Source: Aporrectodea caliginosa | Taxonomy: Eukaryota > Annelida > Clitellata > Crassiclitellata > Lumbricidae | DNA length: 64,000 bases | Direction: 5' to 3' | Assembly: GCA_020284085.1 (NCBI GenBank) | Contig: JACEVL010000160.1 | Coordinates: 285,001 to 349,000 of the forward strand | In this document: in pieces, positions 39,601 through 53,100 of the stretch | Position numbering within the stretch: position 1 is the first letter of the stretch | Layout of the letters: the number at the start of each line of letters is the position of its first letter | Program-made: the position numbers and the translations under genes | Notes under the pieces: model-generated | The model's input: the letters and a program-made list of their open reading frames with translations, nothing else | Database searches by the model: none | Told to the model about the DNA's origin: nothing

Positions 39601-42600
39601 ATTGAAAGAATTCTTACTCAGACAGAAGATTTGCATGGTAATAGTAATCTGCTAGTTTGTCGAGAAAGGAACGAGGTTCAAGGATGAATGTAGGCAGGAC
39701 GACTTTCGACAGATCCATTCCAGGACGAACCTGTGTAACCAAAAGTAATCTCCTGCTCAGTAACATTTCTCCAAACTCATAATAATAAGTGATCCCATTT
39801 CATTTGTCTAGCAATTTACAGGCAGAGCTAATTTATGGAATCTAGCCCTTTCAAGTCAATGCTAAATGACTATATTACGCAAAAAGCTGCTTTGAATTAC
39901 TTCATCTAGCAGTTCCACAGACAGACTGATGTAAAGGCACTGACCTGCTTGACCAGTGTCCAGATGATACTTTTGTTCTCGTCAGCAACCTCCTCCGTCT
40001 GACTGGCATCACCCAGCTACACCAAACAAAATCACTTCACATGAAAAATGGAAATTTCATCTAAATAATAGTACCAATATTTTAATAAAATCTAAAGGAT
40101 GCATTTTTACCGAAAAATTGCGGTTAGAAAAATGCCCACAATTAAACGAATTTTCAGTGAAACAATTGCTAACTAAAATAGTATGCAACAAACTACGATA
40201 ACATAATAGTAATCATTAATTATTAATAATTAATAACTTTTATCATGCTAGTGTTTAATGAACAAGGCATCAACCTATGGCACACCAAAACCAAGCCATA
40301 AATAAGGTCGATATTATCCAGAAAATCAGCCCATTAAGAAAGAGAGAGAGGCAGACTGAAAGTGGAAAAACAATTCGAAAGAGGAATGACTCAAGTTTAG
40401 AATGAAATTACATAAGCGACTGTATAGAATGAACAGATACAGAGAGAAAATTCCAGAATCTAGGTCCAGCAACAGCACTAAGACCAGTTGTAATGCTAGA
40501 TATAATCAGAAAAAGACCTGGTTGAACAATACCAATTATGGGGAATAAAAAGGACTGAGTTTCAGTATTGTGGCTGGCCACAAATACAATCAATTAACTG
40601 ATAGATTTAGTGTAAATTCAACAGTTTGTCCCACCAGCCTACTATGAATAGTAACTGGGCAGTAAAGCATTTAGCAAATGTCCCTTCTATTTGCATAGTC
40701 AACATCACCTGGCCCAGTTCCTCGACAATATTCTCTGAATATGAAGTCTCAATTGGAGGAAGGTCATCACTAATGACCTCTGCCTCTTCCTCTTCCTCCT
40801 CAGATTCTGTCTCCGTTTTTTCCTCCTCCCTGTCTTCCTTGTCCGTTTTTGTGTCATCATCCAAACCTGAAATATGGGAAACAATGGAAGACAGTGAAAC
40901 TAGTATCAACAGCAAACAGCCTCATCCACATTGTAATGGAAAACCAAGAAACTTACAAAAGAACTTCTGAGTTTTTCTCTGCATTCATTCCATCACAGGC
41001 TAAAAACCATGTCGCTTGACGCCAAACTGGTATTAATGGGCCTGGAGTGCTATTCAGCAGTGTCCTTGAAGTGGTGCAACAGAACAAATGTTGCATTTAC
41101 ATTACATTACATGTGAAGCAGAGAGCATTAATATTTACCTACTTGTACACAGTTATGTTATCAATTTTACTGTAAGTTTCATAAATCTGGTTGGATTCTT
41201 ATCCCTCTGTCAAGATAAGTTTTCTAATTTCTAGTTGTTGTTCTTTAAATATCTGTTTCGACTTGCTTATACACCACATACTGACTCTCTTGGCAGACTG
41301 ATCTCCTGGAAGTTGACCTAATTGCAGCTTGGTTTTGGTGTGCCATCAGTTGTGGCTTTGCGCATTAGACACCAGCATTACAGAAGTTGCTAATAATTTA
41401 TATAACAATATCTGTTATCACATTAAGATGCAAATTTGCTATCTTCTTTAGAATTGTGGCCAGAACTAAAAATGCCAAAATGCTTGACAAACAATAGCCA
41501 AACAAGTCAAATCAGTCAAATAAAGCAGCCGTCATGAACTGACCACAGAGTTTGAAATGCCTTTCACAGTCGCTGTCATCCAGCTGCTGTCGTAAGGTCG
41601 ACGCAAATGATGCGCTGTTTTGACTGGCATTCGGTGATTCACTGTTGACATCTCGCAGTTCCTTTGTCATCGTCCTCATCAGAAGGCTGGAACAGTGCAG
41701 CGCCAATTCCAGAGCGTCCATCCAACATTTGCCTAGATCAACAGATGGAGGAGGCGTCATGGTTGATTGGAGGTCAAGTGATCGGATGACTGGTTTGATG
41801 GTGGGGCAGAACTAACTGATGCTGGAAGTTTTGGTATAACTCTGATGCTGAGGGATGCTGTGGTTGTATTGTAAAACCAGCTGGCAGAAAGATATTAGGA
41901 AGGACTTGTGGACATTGGAGCAAAATTAAATGAACTGGTAAAATGTTTCTGCCTGATGTATCTGGCACCTTTTTGGAACACAAACATTGTGGGGTCAGTC
42001 ATGGCCTCATGGGTTATGCATGAAGTCAGGTCTTAATGACTGGTATTTGATGTTAGTGAGGAATTGGTTGGTGTGGTCAGAGGTCTCCAAAGTTTTCCAG
42101 CGGGGGGCCACATTGCTGACTTTCTAAAGCTCCACGGGCCAAAACTCCAAAGAAACAAATTTCTCTGTGCGCAGCTGTCCAGTGAATTGTGAGTAATGCG
42201 ATGAATGCTTGGATTAATAATGTCTCCGAATATTGTACTCTTTAAGCACTGCAATGGTGTCATTGCATATCAGGCACAGTGCCTTAGAAACAGCGACATG
42301 GATTTTGGCAATATGCATATCAGAGTACAGCGGCGTTAAAGTTTTCAATTTTCCCAATTTAGTTTGTTTCTTCAAGGAGAGTTCCGCGGGTCAGATTAAA
42401 GGCCTTAGCGTATGCATGTATGTGTGTATGCATGTTGCATACATGTCTGCATTTATCTCGCTAATCATATAGCGTCTTTTATGACCCTAACAGAGGTTGT
42501 AATGACAATCAATAGGTCTAATAGAGTTAGATATGTCTGCATCAGCACCTGATGCCTTGTGCACTAGATATAGGTTTGTCAATGAAATAAGTGAATGGCT

Positions 42601-44138
42601 AAGATATCAACTCATTTTCCAACCTGCAGCTTCAGATGGTGCTCTGAATATAAGGTATGAGTAGGGCAGTGGCTGAGTAATTGCACCGATGTTTTCACCT
42701 TTTGGACCCTGCAGACAAAGACATCAAACTACATACACAATCGTTCCTCTTTTTTATTATTATTATTTTATTATTATTATAATTATTATTAAAAATTTTT
42801 AACATGCTCATGGTCACACAGATATGTGAATTTGAGGCATGGGTTGTCAGGTGAAGAGCTGTTAGATATCCAAATATTTGAAAGCTAATGAGAAATAGTA
42901 AGTGTTCAGGTGTTTCTTAAAGGAAGTTCCAGCAATGGACAAACATTTGTAATTGGTTCCATGCCTTGGGGTAGCAACAGGGAATGCACGAGAGTAACTG
43001 GCTTAACACTGGTTTGAATAAAAGATACACCACACCCTCGCAATAACACGGGAATTGGGATCAACATCAAATACTGCGTTATGGCGTGGGTTGTGCTAAA
43101 CTGAAATTGAAATCTGTGACCAAATACATGTCTATGTATCTCTGTATTTGCTGAGTATAGTGGGCTAACGAGAGCAAAAATCTGGTATGGTCACTTGGTA
43201 GTACACGCAGAGTAGCACAGTCAAAATGATGCACTGCATGAGCTCAAAGGTTTATCATATATGTGCACTTTTTGTGCAGTCAACATGATAAAAAAAAATG
43301 GTACCTTACGAGTAATAGTGTCTGTAGGCAAAGTCAGTTGCAGCTTTTATATTCAAGTTTCAATTTCATTATAAATATTATATTAGGAATCAGAATATTT
43401 TTGCTGGCAGGTGATCTGAGCACTGCAGAATAGCTCTAGAGTCTAGACCATATAAGATGCTTAAGACAGTGGCCTAGACTTCTTCTCCTGGATTTGCAGA
43501 TTGGGGCATTCATCATATTTGCTTGACATGTAGGTCATATTGAGCACTTCATGAGGGCTTTTTGTTGAGCCTCTTAACTGTAACATTCCTGCTCTGTAAC
43601 AAGACCTGATAGCAGTGCATATTTTAACTGTTTAACTACTGGGACAAATGTCCCAGTAGATTTAGGATATGTCCCAGTAGTTTTAGGATATGTCCCAGTA
43701 GTTTTAGGATATGTCCCAGTAGTTTTAGGATATGTCCCAGTAGTTTTAGGATATGTCCCAGTAGTTTTAGGATATGTCCCAGTAGTTTTAGGATATGTCC
43801 CAGTAGTTTTAGGATATGTCCCAGTAGTTTTAGGATATGTCCCAGTAGTTTTAGGATATGTCCCAGTAGTTTTGGTGATTTGTCCTAGGTAATACTCTAA
43901 TTTCATAACATTGGAATTACAGTAGGAGACTTTGTCCCACTAGTCAGCGGCGTAATAAAGGGGGGTAGTGTGTGAAACAAAATCATCACGAATAGTCGGA
44001 TTTATTGTGTGTATGTACCCTTTTTGGTGGAAAACACTCGTTACTACCCCCCTCGAAAATGCTTCGAGAACTCTCATTACTACCCCTCGACAAATTTCTG
44101 AGAAAGTTGTTAGTTGTCGAATTATAGTTACTAAACTG

Positions 44139-44186
<48 letters not shown>

Positions 44187-47100
44187 GAATATAGGAGGCT
44201 TCTGACAATTGTCCTTCGAAAAAAGGGGAAAAGCAAAAAAAAGGTCATCAGAAATTTTGGCCGAGTAATCAAGACAATTTTCCGTTAGACTCTTGTCCAC
44301 AGGCGCAACGGGAGCACACGAACCCTACTTACGCCACTGGTCCCAGTAGTCCAAATCCGTTAAAATATGCACTGCCTGATAGTGCATTTCGTAGACAAGC
44401 TATGAAGTTGTTACCTTGGTTGCCCAAATGGACTGGTCCAGCGGATGAAAGATCTTGAAGCAGAAGCCATCTTTCTTTGAAGGACGTTCTAATACTTCAC
44501 ATGTGTTGAGCAACACCGTGGCAACCCAATGACTAGACTACAAAAGAACAAGTTATAAACCATTTAATTAATTTAAATAATATACAACAAATTTTACCAA
44601 CTCACTGACAACCTGCTTGCCTGATCACTTGCCTGACTCACTTACTGCCAGCCCATGGCCTTCTAGATTATTGACAGGCCGTACACAAGCAAGCGTGACG
44701 TCACAGATGCCGGCCTAATGCATTTAGCTGTTGCTGCTTGGTTTACGTTCAGATACCCCGTATTTGTACAGTTTAAATAATTAAATAACGTAATAAACCA
44801 ATCCGCGAAATATTGTATTGTATTGTATTGGTTAATTTATATAGCGCCGCTCACAGCAGTGGCCATTCAGCAGATCTGCCAGTGCAAGAACCCCTAGAGA
44901 AGGTTTTGAGGAGGGAGAATGCTGTAGGAAGAGACCCAGAAAGAACGGTAGCACGTAGAGAGGAGTGAAGGGCATTCCATAGTAAGTAAGTAAGTAAGTA
45001 AGTAAGTATATTCTTTATTAAACCAATTGCTTATCCACACTCTGGTCAGTCTGGTGTACATACGTCTTAAGTCTTAACAACAATCTGCTGTCAATATGAG
45101 AACAACATTCTAACAATAAACGTCTTGTGCTGTAAATTTTCTGCAAGAGGTACATAGGGAGGTCCCAATAGTGGCAACAGATCTAGTTTGGGCCATAGTG
45201 GTCCTAACTCATGGAACAAAAGAGTACGTCTAACCAAGGAGCGGAGAGGTCGATGAGAAACTGAAGAGAGAGAGAGAGAGAGAGGGGAGCGAATGTGATC
45301 CCTAAGATATTTAGGAGCTATGACCAATTTGGACTCAGGACTAGGACAAGAAGCATGCAGGAGTAAAATGTAATATGTTTATTGTACAGAACAGGTTTTA
45401 GATTAAAATCATGAAACAACAAGTACAATGCAACGGGAACCAAGAAAAGCTAATAGCTTATACTAAGCTTGACCACTCTTTCTTGAATATTGTTTGTAAA
45501 CGTATTTGATAATTAATTAGGACTTAAATAATAGTAATAATAATAACAATAATAACAATAACAGCAGTAGATCATCACAATACCACCAATATCAATAATG
45601 ACTTAGTAATAAAATTAATACACGTAGAAGATTGATAAGTAATGTGAGCATATTAAATGCAGGTACAGGTATATTGACCAAAAGCTACACATCAACATTA
45701 GAATATTTTAATAACAATATTTTTTATATTTTTTTCTTGAAAGTATAGAGGCTATATTCCCTGTTAATATCATCCATAAAGAGTTCCACAATCAAGTACT
45801 AAGAATTCTGAAGCTATTAAATTGACAAGTAGTGCAGGCATGGGGACAACATATTTACTTTACCCATTAAGTATTAAGCTAATGAATCTGATATAAAGTA
45901 ATTTTTAAATATAGAAGGTAAGGTACTATTTCCAAACTTGAACATAAGTATTACAATAGACATGCAGGACATGTCATAAATTTTAAGAATACAGTTTATT
46001 GAATAAAGGGTTGGAGTGAGCCAAATAGGGTGAGTGGGAAATAAATTTGACATGCAGCTTTCAAAAGCTTCAGTATGTGACAAAATACATGTATTACATT
46101 TTACATGTATAACTTTTAATTTAGATGACACATAGTAAAATCACAGACATTATAATTCTCAGTGAGTTAGTGTTTTTAATTTTCTTTTTGCCTTCTGCTT
46201 CCCCACAGTGATTTTATCTGCTTCTTTCTTGCAGTAATTATTTAAAAATATGTTTGCCACATAGCTCAATGACATCTGTGCTAGAGACAGCATAGTTGTA
46301 CCACACGTGCATTCTCCATCAACAGCACCAGACTTTTTTAACTGTTCAGTAACTAATAAAATCAAAACATTTTTTTGACTGCCTACAGTCAAGAACTTTG
46401 TCTCACATTCTTTGGACACAACAATTTTGAAAACCTTAAATGCTTGGGTCACAATCTCTAATAAAAAATCTTTGGGCCACTTCAACCCGCCACGATCGAT
46501 TTCTGACAGATAACTATAATCACTTGAGCTAACATCAAACTTCAAAGTGTTGTCATAAACAAGCTCATATTTACATAATTCACATGCAATTTTCTGTCCA
46601 AGTTTGTATCCCACATATCCAGCAATAAAAATTAACGACTGGGACTCAGACTCTGTAATTTCAACATCATCACACACCATACAACTAGCCACCAGTTCCT
46701 GGACAATGTCATCTTTTACATCAATAGTATTTTCAACATTATCAGCTGCCTGCACAATGAAATCTTTTACTGTAATATCGCCACGTGAAGCAGATACAAC
46801 GTGAAGAATACTAACTATTTTCAACTTTTTTTCAGACTCCTTTATTTCCTGAACAGACACGTGAAAATTTGCCCCTGATAACTGCCGATACTGACTAAAA
46901 CGGAATTCCAAACAGTCTGTTTGGAATTTGCCAGTCAAAACATAATGCACTTTCATATCAACAAGCAGATAACTAATCAGCTCAACAAAAGTCCCAACTG
47001 TATGTTTCAAAGCAAACAAAGTTTCATTAGATAAACATCCCTGTCGTGATTTTTGCTTAAGACCCTCCCAAGCCACAAGCCAGCTGTGAACATCCCTTAA

Positions 47101-50100
47101 ATACTGAACATTTTCATCAGCAATGCTTCTGATTGGGTCCAAATCATTGTCACGCTTACGACGTCCTTTGTCTGTTGACTTCACATTCAACACCTTCCAC
47201 AAACGCAAAATTATATTAATAAATTTGGACGTGCCAGAGACATCAATCTGATTCTGAAATCCATAGTGATTTATAGCTGCCACTGTCTTTTCATCAAACA
47301 CTTTTAGGACCAATTTCACATTTTGGCGCTCCACGTTGCTTGGGTACAAAGCTTTGTAAGACAGCCCTGGGGCCATACGAACTATGCTGTCTTTCTCGGC
47401 TTTGTACAATTCCCTCAGATGATATAATGATGCCCTACAGATAGTACCATTGTTAATATCTGGAAAAGTAAAGGTGCTTTCTGCATCACACTGACCCAAC
47501 CAATTGTTTCGTACACATTTCAGCAGGTGGACACTGTCAAATAAGAAAAACAACTTGCGGTCCTTCGAACAAGGATGCTGCACATATGGCATAAGTGTAC
47601 CTCCACACATTTCACTAAACATATTTCTATTTACACGATTGTTGTCTGAAATTATACAAAATACGAAATAGCCCACACTTTCAAGCATTTTTATAACTGG
47701 CAATGTACAATCTTTTAAGTAGGCCGCAGTGAGATTTTTCACTGGTACCATAGCAGCAACATCTTTGTTTGGTGAAAAAACTGATGAAATCATAAAAGTC
47801 TGCACTGTTGTTGCCTCTTCCAAAGGGCTGTTTGAGGCCTTACCTGTAATGCATCCGCCTTTATACGATGCCTTAGGCTCTACATAAATTTCATCAAGAA
47901 GCAAGATAACATGTTTCTCATGATCTTTCAAAATTCAGGTACAAAATGTTTCTCGCACACGACAGTCTTGTCACAGACTTCCAATCCTTCCCTAGGAATC
48001 ATTCTCAGCCATTTCTTGTGAAGTTCTGGGTCACTAGGGAAACGAAAAACACTGACTTTCTCCTCTGCATGTTCTTTCGTTTTGTGGTAGTTTCCACGGC
48101 AGTTCGGGACACAGCATTTCTGCGGCATTCTTGAAGTCTGTAAGGAAATCATTCAAAATCGAATAATCCACAACACAACACATCAGTACTTATTTATTTG
48201 CACTGTTAAAACTTAAAAATCCCGTACATAACGTTTATAGGTAAGCTCATTGCAGTGTACATATGGTAATTTATATTGTTATGCGTCCCTTATTATGTAG
48301 GCCTATGCACATATAGTTTCATTGTTTGACAATCCAGCTTCTATTTAAGCAAGAATTATTTTTTCATCAATCCAACTTCTAGTTAAGCAAGAATTATTTT
48401 CATCAATCCAACTTCTACTTAAGCAAGAATTATTTTAATTGATCCAACTTCTAGGGCCTATTTAAGCAAGAATTAAAATGGGCGAATAATTTGGGACGGT
48501 AAAACGATAGATTACCGTAAATATTGCAACATGAGATTACCGTACATATCGCTTCATATACCGCTCAGATACACATTCGTATATTCGTCTAATCTATAAT
48601 ACACTGACAAATTATTTAGCCATTGCAACTGCGGTAACTCATGCAGCCGGCCGAGGAGTTTAGGTTGTATAGGGGGTCAACTTTAATAGGCCCTACTCAT
48701 TCTTGTAGTCCGTAACCCAGGGCTTTTTAGTGTTCAGTACTGCAGTTCTACACAAAAAGGGCAGTTCTAAATGAATCTGTGCAGCTGTAAAAGCATTTTT
48801 GTGCAGTAAAAAAATAGTTTAAAACGTTCCCTGTCGTCCGATTTGGACAATTTAGCATGGGTTTAAAAAAGACCATTTCCGATTTTGTTAACCTTCCGAT
48901 TTATAACTTTTACGTTTTCGTTGTTGTAATACATACCTCAGTATCTTCCGGCGAATCAAATCCAAACAAGTAATAGGGTAAATGCGAGATTTAACGATGA
49001 TTTGAAGTCAAAACCAACAAATACTCGATTCGAAAAAACCTCGCAATGCAAATGGCGACGCTTCGGCCGGCACTCGTGACGTCACAGGCTGCTCCGAATG
49101 GCTTGTGTACGGCCTGTTAAATCCAGAGGGCCATGGCCAGCCTGCCAGTAAATGGCTGACCAATTCTTTGACTGACTCTGACTGATTCCTTGACGGACTG
49201 AATGACTGCTTGCCTGATTTGGTCGCCTGACTGCCTGCCTGATTCATTGATATCAGCAAAAAAGCAAGAACTAGATCAATGCAGAGATTGACACAAATAA
49301 TTATCCATCGACATAAACAATTATTTTACAAACACTTTGACATTTAATGGGCACATTGAAATCCTCTCTACCTCACTTCTCTGCCCTCACTTCCCAGGAC
49401 ACAATTAATGACTCCAATTTTCACCAAATTGTTTGAAAAACAAAATGGCTAATGTCCCACCACTGCTTGGCGTGGAAGCAAAGGCCGTCCCTAAAACTCT
49501 CAAGGGAGTGATAATTTTAGGAGCCGTTTATCGGAGTGTGTACACGCTGAATTCCGGAGTCAGGCAATCAGTCAGATGGACAATAAATCGGCCGTGATGT
49601 CCAGTTGGTTTGTCCAATGTTTGGAATGACAATAAACCAATAACCAGATTATCAGCATGGAAAGCAGACTAGGCTGTGTTCAGCCGAGGACCGCAAAAGA
49701 ATTAATCTGTTGATCACACATGAACCTGTCCAGTCAGGAAACAGCTGCGGGGCTTATATAATATGACTGCATACAACAGTGCTGTTTTTCCCTTGCTGAA
49801 GATATTTTTACCCTAGAGCCTGTGCATCTGTTCGTGGCTTCGTGCTATAAGCTGTTTTAAATGAAACAGTGAAACTGAAACTGAAAGTGCATCATATCCC
49901 ACACCTTCAGCAGCACCAGCCATTACACCAGCAGGCTGTGATTTGTTTCTAAATCCATAGGATCAGTGATAAGATAGATGCAGAAAACAAATGCATAGTG
50001 CCATAGTCAGCTAAAAGTAGCCAGTTATCAAAGAGTAAGAGACAACAGCATAAACCAGCTGAAACCGTAGCTATGACAATAAATACAATAACAATACAAT

Positions 50101-53100
50101 AAATGACAATAAATACTTTTGTTTTGTGGCTTTTGTAGAGTAAGAGGAGTCCCGGTTTCAGGACACACCACAGCTTCGTCCAGCTCTTCAGAGATCCGCG
50201 AACTTTCAGCCAATCAGCAATAATGGTGACAGATGTGTCTTTGAGAGCGCTGAGCAACTCCTTGGCCGCTCTCTTCTTCTCGTGACGATAGTGTTTCTTC
50301 TGGACCTGAAATCCAGTCAAACATATGTACTAGAAGCAGCTATTCCAACACAATGACTATCCTCTGTAGGTTATTGCTGCACTTCCTGCACTTCTCTACT
50401 GGGTTTCAACTGGATTGACCTAGTTTGGCAAGAATACCAAGCTCAATGGAAAGAGGCAATTGACTAATAAACACACTGTGACATTGATGCCATAGCAGTT
50501 TCTAGATCATATTAGATTTGACTCATACACAACACCATATCAATATCTAGCTTCTGAACTGCTTGAGCTCTTATGAAAACCAGCACTAGTACTAAAAACT
50601 GATCAGTGAATAAACTCATTGGAATATATTCTCTAAACTTCTGCATTGACTGACTGCCTGATTCATTGATATCAGCAAAAATTCAAATAATATACAAGAA
50701 ATGGCACTCAAACTCAACCTGCTTTGTTTCAAATTATTTGAGAAGGTTCACAGCATGCCAATGACTGCAAAGAAATACTCATTACTCAGCATCAATACAA
50801 TACAATAAAATACAATACAACTACCTCCTTATAACAACTCACATAAAATTATGCACACTGAGCCAGGCTACACCCAAAAGCAGAGCAGATGTCTGCTCAA
50901 ATTACCAACAACATTACCACTATAACACCAGCATTATTCAAGTTTATAAGTAAGTAAGTAAGTATATCCTTTATTCAATCAACTGCTAACCGCACTTTGG
51001 TGTACATGAAAGGTTGAAGAAATCGTGAATGAATCATCATTATTAAAATAAATATATGCACAAGTAGATCTATATCAGATATGCGCTCACTTTCAGAGAC
51101 TCGCGTTTGGCTAGCTTGGACAGTTCCTTGCTCGCAAGATGTGTACTCGTCGATCGCTGAACATCCGGCTAGATATGAACAAATAAAATCACAGATTAAG
51201 AGGACTGTCACTTTGGTTTAATTATTTATGAGCCCATTGTACTATCACAGCAGTCAATGAAAGACCATCATGCAAACGACAGTAACAACAATAGCCATAA
51301 GCTATTAGCCAATTAGATCCAGTATTATAACTAAACACACAAATCTAACCAAATACATAGTTCACAATCTAATCAACTGATCCTAACTAAATTAACTAAT
51401 CTAATAGATCTAATAAAATTCAATTCAATCCAATAAAAATTAATTTAGCTCTGCTTCATTCAATCCAATTTAACCCACATCTAAAAAACGTCTTCATTAA
51501 CCCCAAGGCCTGTTTAAAAATACTGCCAATCAATGCATGCAGTTTACATCTTTGCAATTCGTAATTTTAAAGATTTAAATACCAGTCCCAGTTTGGCCTT
51601 AGCATCGCTGGACGTGGACAAGGACAACCGGCCTCCATCACTTGATAAGATCGATGTTTCATCGTCCAAACTGACCGAATGACCACCGGCATCTAACAGA
51701 TGAACACCGAAAATTACTTAAGAAACTGCCAAAAAAACTGGACCAGCAATCACAAAGAAATGGACGTCAAGTGCACATGGCAGCCTCTCGAGACACTCTC
51801 GCTGATCAGTGGAAAAGGTCACTAGGAATTCATAAGTACTGGATTGGTGTTCAAGATAAGTGAACTAATGAGCTAAATAAAAACATCAGTCACTTGACAC
51901 ACATTGTTAATGGTTGTAATGAGTGGAGCTGATTAGATAGTTGCAGTAAAACTTCATCACCGTTTTCTCTCTCACTAATAGGGCTGTCAACGAGCCCCCG
52001 AGTGGAGCTGATTAGAGAGTTAAATCAGGCAAAACGTCCGAATCAGCACCATTATTTTAAGTAAATTTTAAAACTTAAATACAGACTTTCTGTGTTAAAA
52101 CGCTGTGGATTTGAGAAGCCAGCTACAGTGTGTTGTTTGAGACGATCTAGGCTCTAGAAAGGCCAACCAATGAGACACACGCCACAGGTCTTTCTATGTA
52201 ATTAATTAAATCAAATTTTGTAACTTCGTTACACTGTGACTCAACTGCTTTCCTCAAATGTTTTACAAATTTGAAAATGAGCTCACAAGATTCTAAAATT
52301 TTTACTCACTAAACATTCTATGCTTTCAAGGCAATGAGAAGCATTTGTTTGTGTGAGAGAGGATCTGCTCTAGAAAGCCAACCAGTGATCTGGTCAACGG
52401 CTGTTACTGAAACAAATTTAGTATCACAAAATTTCTTTTCAACTGGACTAAACAGTGGACCTTCTTCCCCTTGGAACAATCTTCCTTTAAATATACATTG
52501 TGTTTCAATTAATTCCGCTCAATGTACATCTTCTGTCTTCTGTGCTTTAGATCAGGTAGTTGCTTGAGGGGCACTATATACATGTTTGTTACATTACATC
52601 ACAAAGCTCTATCTTTTTATGACTTTGTTTTGTGGATCATGGTTAGATTACTTCTGACCCTTTACAAACCCTCTCCCCAATCTCCCTCTTCACCCTCAGT
52701 ATACATGTACTTGATTGACAAGATGAATCAAATTGAATTGCATTAAAGACAGAAATAATATCATGACCATGAGGTGCCTCTGAATGGTCCTTAACGCTTT
52801 AACACTTTTATTTGTGCTAAAAGTGACTGGGAAACCAATGCAGTTTGTCGTTAAAGTTATAAAAGGCATCATATTAGGTGTCCTCATGCTTGCATCCATA
52901 CAAGCCCATGGAGAACAGAAAAGTAGAAGAGAAGTATAGGGTGTTGTAATTGCATTTGACAGAAATGTTTGAAACAATGCTCACTTGAAGTGGGTAACAA
53001 TACTGATGGTGAAAGTGACGGCTGAACGGTTGCTGCTGTCGTCCCTGGAGAGCTGTTGCTGACAGTCGTCTGTGCCATTCGATTCTGTTTTGTCGGCAGA

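Larger units (their letters stand above)
44654..49135 (-). mobile_element. P-type DNA transposon (THAP/P element), 4,482 bp, in an OSBPL8-like intron
   Basis: Both ends are visible. The left end reads CATGGCCTTCTAGATT and the right end, reversed, CATGGCCCTCTGGATT. The inverted repeats run on to a shared ACAGGCCGTACACAAGC, about 36 bp with few mismatches. The element is flanked by the 7-bp direct repeat GCCAGCC (44647-44653 and 49136-49142). Inside lie a THAP exon and a long transposase frame, both on the minus strand like the host gene. Two LINE 3' fragments have inserted near the left end. Known P elements also start CATG and duplicate 8 bp. Start, end and duplication are read directly; naming the P superfamily rests on the encoded domains. 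Confidence 0.85.

Noticed and set aside
43574..43906. (KTTGTYP)n frame as a repeat protein or exon
   Set aside because: A 21-bp unit keeps any frame open; there is no matching phase with neighbouring OSBPL8-like exons, which already join 44415 to 42708.
48905..49259. 83-codon frame at 49008-49259 as a gene
   Set aside because: It spans the P element right end and its flank and has no domain.
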